In this document: positions 39,753 through 41,168 of the stretch, in pieces
How positions within the stretch are numbered: position 1 is the first letter of the stretch
Layout of the letters: each line of letters begins with the position of its first letter
Assembly (NCBI RefSeq): GCF_944380975.1
Contig: NZ_CALWJK010000018.1
Coordinates: 1-41,168 of the forward strand
Direction of reading: 5' to 3'
Length of the DNA stretch: 41,168 nt
Origin: an uncultured Agathobaculum sp.
GTDB lineage: Bacteria; Bacillota; Clostridia; Oscillospirales; Butyricicoccaceae
Position numbers and translations under genes: made by a program
Notes under the pieces: generated by a model
Databases searched by the model: none
What the model saw: the letters and a program-made list of their open reading frames with translations, nothing else
What the model was told of the DNA's origin: nothing

Positions 39753-40214
39753 TTACGCCAGTTTTTCAATGTCGTACAGCTGGTTCAGCACCAGCCACAG
39801 CTGCGGAAAATACCGCATGATGTTCCAAACGCTTACCCCGCGCAGCCGATATTCCCCAGCCAGCGCCAGCTTGGCGCGGATGGAACGCGCGTCCTCGAAC
39901 CAGACCTCATGCTCGGCACGCTCGCGCCAATAGTTGTAATGCGGCGACTGCGCCTCCGCGTCGAACCGGATGGGCGCACCCACCTGTATCGCCTGCTCGA
40001 CCGCCTGCACGTTGCCCAGGCTGCGCGCCCGGCTCTGGCCTTTGATATAGGGCAGCGTCCAGTCATAGCCATAGTTGGGGATGCCCATGAAGATCTTTTC
40101 CGGCGGAATTTGCGAAACGGCAAAGCGCACCACCTGCTCGACCTTATTGATGGGCGCTACCGCCATCGGCTCGGAGAGCGCATAGCCCCATTCATAAGGG
40201 TAGGGATGATACAA
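39753..40214 (-). pseudogene. C-terminal part of a GH18 spore-type glycosidase (YaaH/SleL-like), 5' part missing
   Basis: The homologous part starts at YEWGYALSEPMAVAPINKVEQVVRFAV and includes KIFMGIPNYGYDW, the family C-terminal half. In intact members YEWGY follows a DFVILMT-type strand and the catalytic DxxDxDxE, with LysM domains further upstream. Here all of that is replaced at about 40196-40205 by AT-rich unrelated DNA. Such enzymes act on spore cortex during germination. The missing part may lie beyond the window across an inserted element. No SD supports a separate start. Confidence 0.8.
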
Positions 40215-40228
40215 TTATAGAAAATATC

Positions 40229-40846
40229 TTATACTTTCACCACTTTTTTTATTTGTTTTTCTATTTTCTTAACCCACTTCGGCTTTCCTTTATAGTTGAA
40301 ATACTTTTCGCTCTTCTTTAATTGCTTTTCTATCTCTTCCCACTTTTCGCCTTTATTCTTCTTATCTAGCTTATCCGCATACCGCACAATGCGACCAATT
40401 ATACAACCAATATGAGATACCAGACATGTCCACTTTTCTCCGTTAATATAGACAAAGGATGGTAATTTGCTTCCTTTATGATAGCGCACTGCATCCGCTA
40501 CCGCACTATATAAAAGAGCGGACTGCGGGCTCGGTTTCAGATTCAATATTCTTTTCACAAGATCATGATTTTTACTCACCCATTTAAAGCCCAGTTCATG
40601 ATGCTGTTTTTCGTTTTTCAGCTTTTCAACATCATGAAAGCAAGCAGCTAATATCGCTGTGTTAGTGATATCTTCGGGCAATTTCGCCTTAATGCAAATT
40701 TTGCGAACTATTTTCATCACTCTTATGGTATGATCCGCCAACTTTTTTCTTTTCTTCTTCTTATATTCTTTATTGTGCTCCATGACAGCATCATATGCGG
40801 TCTGAAAGGTTTGCAACTTTTTCGGCAAAGACTTGTTCTTATTCAT
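40229..40846 (-). CDS. HD-domain protein on AT-rich foreign DNA
   Basis: 205 residues, very Lys-rich. The HD phosphohydrolase-like pattern is visible: LADHTIRVMKI, then LAACFHDVEKL (HD), HHELG, AVRYHKG and IVRYADKLDKK (Asp). The substrate is unknown. AAGGAGATGG lies upstream of the ATG. The composition is far more AT-rich than the chromosome to the left, indicating transfer. Confidence 0.75.
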   Translation of the reverse strand: MNKNKSLPKKLQTFQTAYDAVMEHNKEYKKKKRKKLADHTIRVMKIVRKICIKAKLPEDITNTAILAACFHDVEKLKNEKQHHELGFKWVSKNHDLVKRILNLKPSPQSALLYSAVADAVRYHKGSKLPSFVYINGEKWTCLVSHIGCIIGRIVRYADKLDKKNKGEKWEEIEKQLKKSEKYFNYKGKPKWVKKIEKQIKKVVKV

Positions 40847-41168
40847 AATGCCATCTCCTTAATTTTATTTATTTAATTATATCTGACATATCACCCTCTT
40901 TCAATTTACAAATTACAAAGAGCCAGGGTCTCAAGCCGCAGACTCTTATATGTCCAATTAAGACGCCTCTTTTGCCTCCCTCATCAACGCCAATACATTA
41001 TTTTGTTACACATTAACGACACCAAAATTTAAGAATAATTATTTTACAATTTTTGTTGACAGATTATCCAAGATGTGATACTATATAAAATATAAGACCT
41101 GCTAAGTATTGTCAAGAAGAAAAAGCAAACATTGTAAGTAGTTGAAAATCGGTGCACCTATTCAAGCC
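40847..41168. other. AT-rich end region with an outward promoter
   Basis: No coding sequence is supported here. A strong plus-strand sigma-A promoter, TTGACA (41056-41061), 17-bp spacer, TACTAT (41079-41084), points out of the window. The 75 nt that follow do not yet contain an SD or start, so they could be a leader or a small RNA. Confidence 0.55.

Overview
The window looks like chromosome from a spore-forming, strictly anaerobic, GC-rich member of the Clostridia. This rests on an Rnf complex, an [FeFe]-hydrogenase-like sensor, pyruvate formate-lyase with its activase, SpoVT behind a sigma-G-type promoter, a sodium-pump decarboxylase beta subunit and a BlaI/BlaR1 pair. A Butyricicoccus/Agathobaculum-like relative is a guess from gene content only. 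Most housekeeping genes have recognisable sigma-A promoters, Shine-Dalgarno (SD) sites and hairpin terminators.

Left chromosomal part (1-19,910). The minus strand carries the start of rnfG, then rnfD and rnfC, behind a promoter with a structured leader. Upstream lies a cytosolic hydrogenase-like/chemotaxis-receptor chimera. Next come spoVT with a small downstream gene, pyrC, a DUF1294 + predicted Mn(II) efflux (CDF) pair, a zinc-dependent phospholipase C-like protein, a Gfo/Idh/MocA oxidoreductase and yebC. A 46-codon Asn/Gln-rich gene with a sigma-G-like promoter follows, then pfkA. A ZTP (pfl) riboswitch precedes pflB and pflA. The segment closes with ppa and ppk1, the latter with a PhoP-box-like repeat.

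Integrated element (about 19,911-31,775). An 11.8-kb phage-derived element sits in the 3' end of a tRNA-Val(CAC) gene. A 77-bp direct repeat marks the ends; the intact tRNA is on the right beside a tyrosine integrase. Paired TTGCAAC boxes lie just inside both ends and may be integrase arm sites. The element keeps a lysis cassette, a tail-fibre-like gene, a P27-type small terminase subunit, a broken HNH gene, two XRE regulators and small regulatory-region ORFs. It has no portal, capsid, tail-tube or large terminase gene. Where those would lie, an opposite-strand restriction-modification pair (BglII/BstYI-type nuclease, MT-A70 methylase) is found. It also carries a frameshifted Abi_2-type gene and an unrecognised HIRAN-like gene between repressor and integrase. 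A perfect LexA box controls a 38-codon ORF that runs antisense into the repressor gene, and a second LexA-like box precedes the integrase. Together these suggest a LexA-driven induction circuit in a defective prophage or phage satellite that doubles as a defence island.

Right chromosomal part (31,807-40,200). A short OadG-like gene and an oadB-like gene sit behind what reads as a yybP-ykoY Mn(II) riboswitch with an intrinsic terminator, an unexpected pairing. Then come a giant BlaR1-like receptor (1318 residues) with BlaI and its operators, a membrane-anchored protein, an orphan barstar and a repeat-bearing CAP-domain protein. Last is the C-terminal part of a GH18 (YaaH/SleL-like) hydrolase, cut off abruptly by AT-rich foreign DNA (about 40,200-41,168) encoding an HD-domain protein. 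The window ends inside that foreign DNA, so a second mobile element, possibly interrupting a sporulation gene, starts here.
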